This document shows positions 5,921 to 6,815 of a DNA stretch of 6,815 bases, one piece after another. Position 1 is the first letter of the stretch, and each line of letters opens with the position of its first letter. The position numbers were made by a program, and so were the translations under genes. This DNA is from Clostridiales bacterium. Lineage in GTDB: Bacteria; Bacillota; Clostridia; Lachnospirales; Lachnospiraceae. The notes beneath the pieces were generated by a model. The model was not told the DNA's origin, did no database searches, and saw only the letters and a program-made list of their open reading frames with translations. The DNA lies in contig JAJUHH010000161.1 of the NCBI GenBank assembly GCA_029267975.1, forward strand, positions 1-6,815, given 5' to 3'.

Positions 5921-6778
5921 CTATACTGTCTCTACAGGTTGATCCTTCTTCTCTTTACTTTCTCTGTATTTCTCATAATCTTTCTTGTAATCTGTGCTGT
6001 AGTTTTTATTATAGCCGCTGTTGCTGGTGTTGAAAGGTTTATTATAACCCTTATAGGTTGCACCATTGCTGCGGTTTGATCCATTGCCATGACCGTATTT
6101 ATTGTCCTTGCGGTAACCGCTTCCTGCAGGCTTGCTTGCTTTTGCATCACGTATAGACTTTTTGATGTTAATGACTACCTTACGATAAGGCTCTTCACCC
6201 TCAGAATAGGTTTCAACATATTTATCATTCTGAAGTGCAGAATGGATAATTCTTCTTTCATAAGGATTCATGGGCTCAAGAGATACAGGCTTTCTGGTTC
6301 TCTTCACCTTGTAGGCTATATTTTTTGCAAGGTTTTCAAGTGTCTCTTTTCTTCTTGCTCGGTAATTTTCCGTATCCAGCTTTACTTTAATATAGTTTTC
6401 GCTGTTTTTATTAACTACAAGACTAACCAGATACTGTAAGGAATCAAGAGTTTGTCCTCTTTTTCCGATTAAGACGCCCATTTCATCGCCGTCAATATTA
6501 ATATCAACGGTTGCATTTTCCTCATCATATATAACATCCACAAGTGCTGAGATTCCCATTGCTGCAAATACATCGGTTAAAAATTTCTTCGTTGTATTTT
6601 CGATGGTCATCTTGATTCTTGCCCTGATTTTTGCCGGTTTTCCGAAGATTCCTAAGAATCCAGTGGACTCCTTTTCCAGTACCTCGTATTCTATATTATC
6701 TATCGTAGTGCCTAATTCAAGCATAGCATTTGTCAATGCTTCGTCAACAGTCTTGGCTGTAAACTCTCTCCAATCCAT
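5921..6778 (-). CDS. khpB: Jag/KhpB RNA-binding protein (Jag_N, KH and R3H domains)
   Basis: The 285-residue protein has the three expected domains. Jag_N covers about residues 1-52 (KESTGFLGIFGKPAKIRAR at its end). A KH domain covers about 60-135, with the RNA-contacting GxxG loop as GKRG at 105-108. An R3H domain covers about 138-207, with the R-x3-H signature at R175-H179 in NPYERRIIH. In other Gram-positives Jag/KhpB pairs with KhpA, binds many RNAs, and affects cell elongation and division; it acts in the cytoplasm. Residues 212-285 are an unusual low-complexity tail rich in Tyr, Gly, Asn, Ser and Lys with short GY(N/R)K and DYKK-type repeats, probably disordered. The start is supported by AAGGGGG at 6787-6793, 8 nt from the ATG. 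The ATG directly follows the stop codon of the upstream frame, the usual yidC-jag coupling. Confidence 0.96.
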   Translation of the reverse strand: MDWREFTAKTVDEALTNAMLELGTTIDNIEYEVLEKESTGFLGIFGKPAKIRARIKMTIENTTKKFLTDVFAAMGISALVDVIYDEENATVDINIDGDEMGVLIGKRGQTLDSLQYLVSLVVNKNSENYIKVKLDTENYRARRKETLENLAKNIAYKVKRTRKPVSLEPMNPYERRIIHSALQNDKYVETYSEGEEPYRKVVINIKKSIRDAKASKPAGSGYRKDNKYGHGNGSNRSNGATYKGYNKPFNTSNSGYNKNYSTDYKKDYEKYRESKEKKDQPVETV

Positions 6779-6815
6779 TTACTTGTCCCCCTTATCAATG
6801 CTTCTGTTCTTAAGA
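6779..6815 (-). CDS. yidC: Probable C-terminus of membrane insertase YidC (partial, 5' end off the window)
   Basis: The minus strand entering from the right edge is open for eleven codons (LKNRSIDKGDK) and stops at TAA, 6779-6781, which abuts the jag ATG. The basic tail and the almost universal yidC-jag order in Firmicutes suggest YidC/OxaA, the insertase for membrane proteins. The fragment itself is too short to identify a family, and the name rests on position. Confidence 0.5.
   Translation of the reverse strand, partial: LKNRSIDKGDK

Noticed and set aside
5932..6150. A 72-residue minus-strand frame overlapping the end of jag
   Set aside because: It is a shifted reading of the repetitive Jag tail, Ala/Thr/Ile-rich without a domain or ribosome binding site of its own; the jag frame is clearly the coding one.
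6089..6439. A 116-residue plus-strand frame opposite jag
   Set aside because: Hydrophobic, Cys/Phe-rich translation is what the antisense of KH and R3H coding DNA gives; no ribosome binding site or homology I recognise.
1..6815. CRISPR array, tRNA, rRNA, insertion sequence or DnaA-box origin
   Set aside because: No regularly spaced repeats, no tRNA-like cloverleaf, no transposase and no cluster of TTATCCACA-type boxes were seen; the origin itself probably lies to the right of the window.

Overview
The window reads as the origin-proximal tRNA/rRNA-modification cluster of a low-GC Gram-positive anaerobe. The order yidC (3' end) - jag/khpB - mnmE - mnmG - rsmG is the classic arrangement beside oriC in Firmicutes. 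AT-rich intergenic DNA, strong purine-rich ribosome binding sites and the protein sequences fit a Clostridia member, most likely Lachnospiraceae. That family assignment is inference from general resemblance, not from a search. Every convincing gene lies on the minus strand, so the window is read from its right end to its left.

Right end to middle: eleven codons of a probable YidC C-terminus stop directly against the ATG of jag, which encodes a Jag_N-KH-R3H RNA-binding protein with a Tyr/Gly/Asn/Lys-rich tail. After jag come an 18-bp near-palindrome and a strong intrinsic terminator (5811-5851), which separates the yidC-jag unit from mnmE. The mnmE, mnmG, rsmG and GNAT genes then follow with gaps of 58, 11 and about 30 nt and no terminator between them, so they look like one transcription unit. 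MnmE (GTPase) and MnmG (FAD enzyme) form the complex that builds the (carboxymethyl)aminomethyl group on wobble U34 of certain tRNAs. RsmG methylates G527 (E. coli numbering) of 16S rRNA. The last gene is a small GNAT acetyltransferase of unknown substrate.

Left end: a 278-nt AT-rich gap (903-1180) with several short dyads and an imperfect tandem repeat precedes the first 300 codons of a soluble, coiled-coil DegS-like histidine kinase. The gene is open at the left edge and loses the end of its ATPase domain there.

Most of the window is ordinary, conserved housekeeping DNA and I see no convincing new system. The points worth a second look are the DegS-like kinase and its leader, the triple overlapping start of the acetyltransferase gene, the palindrome and terminator after jag, and the low-complexity Jag tail.
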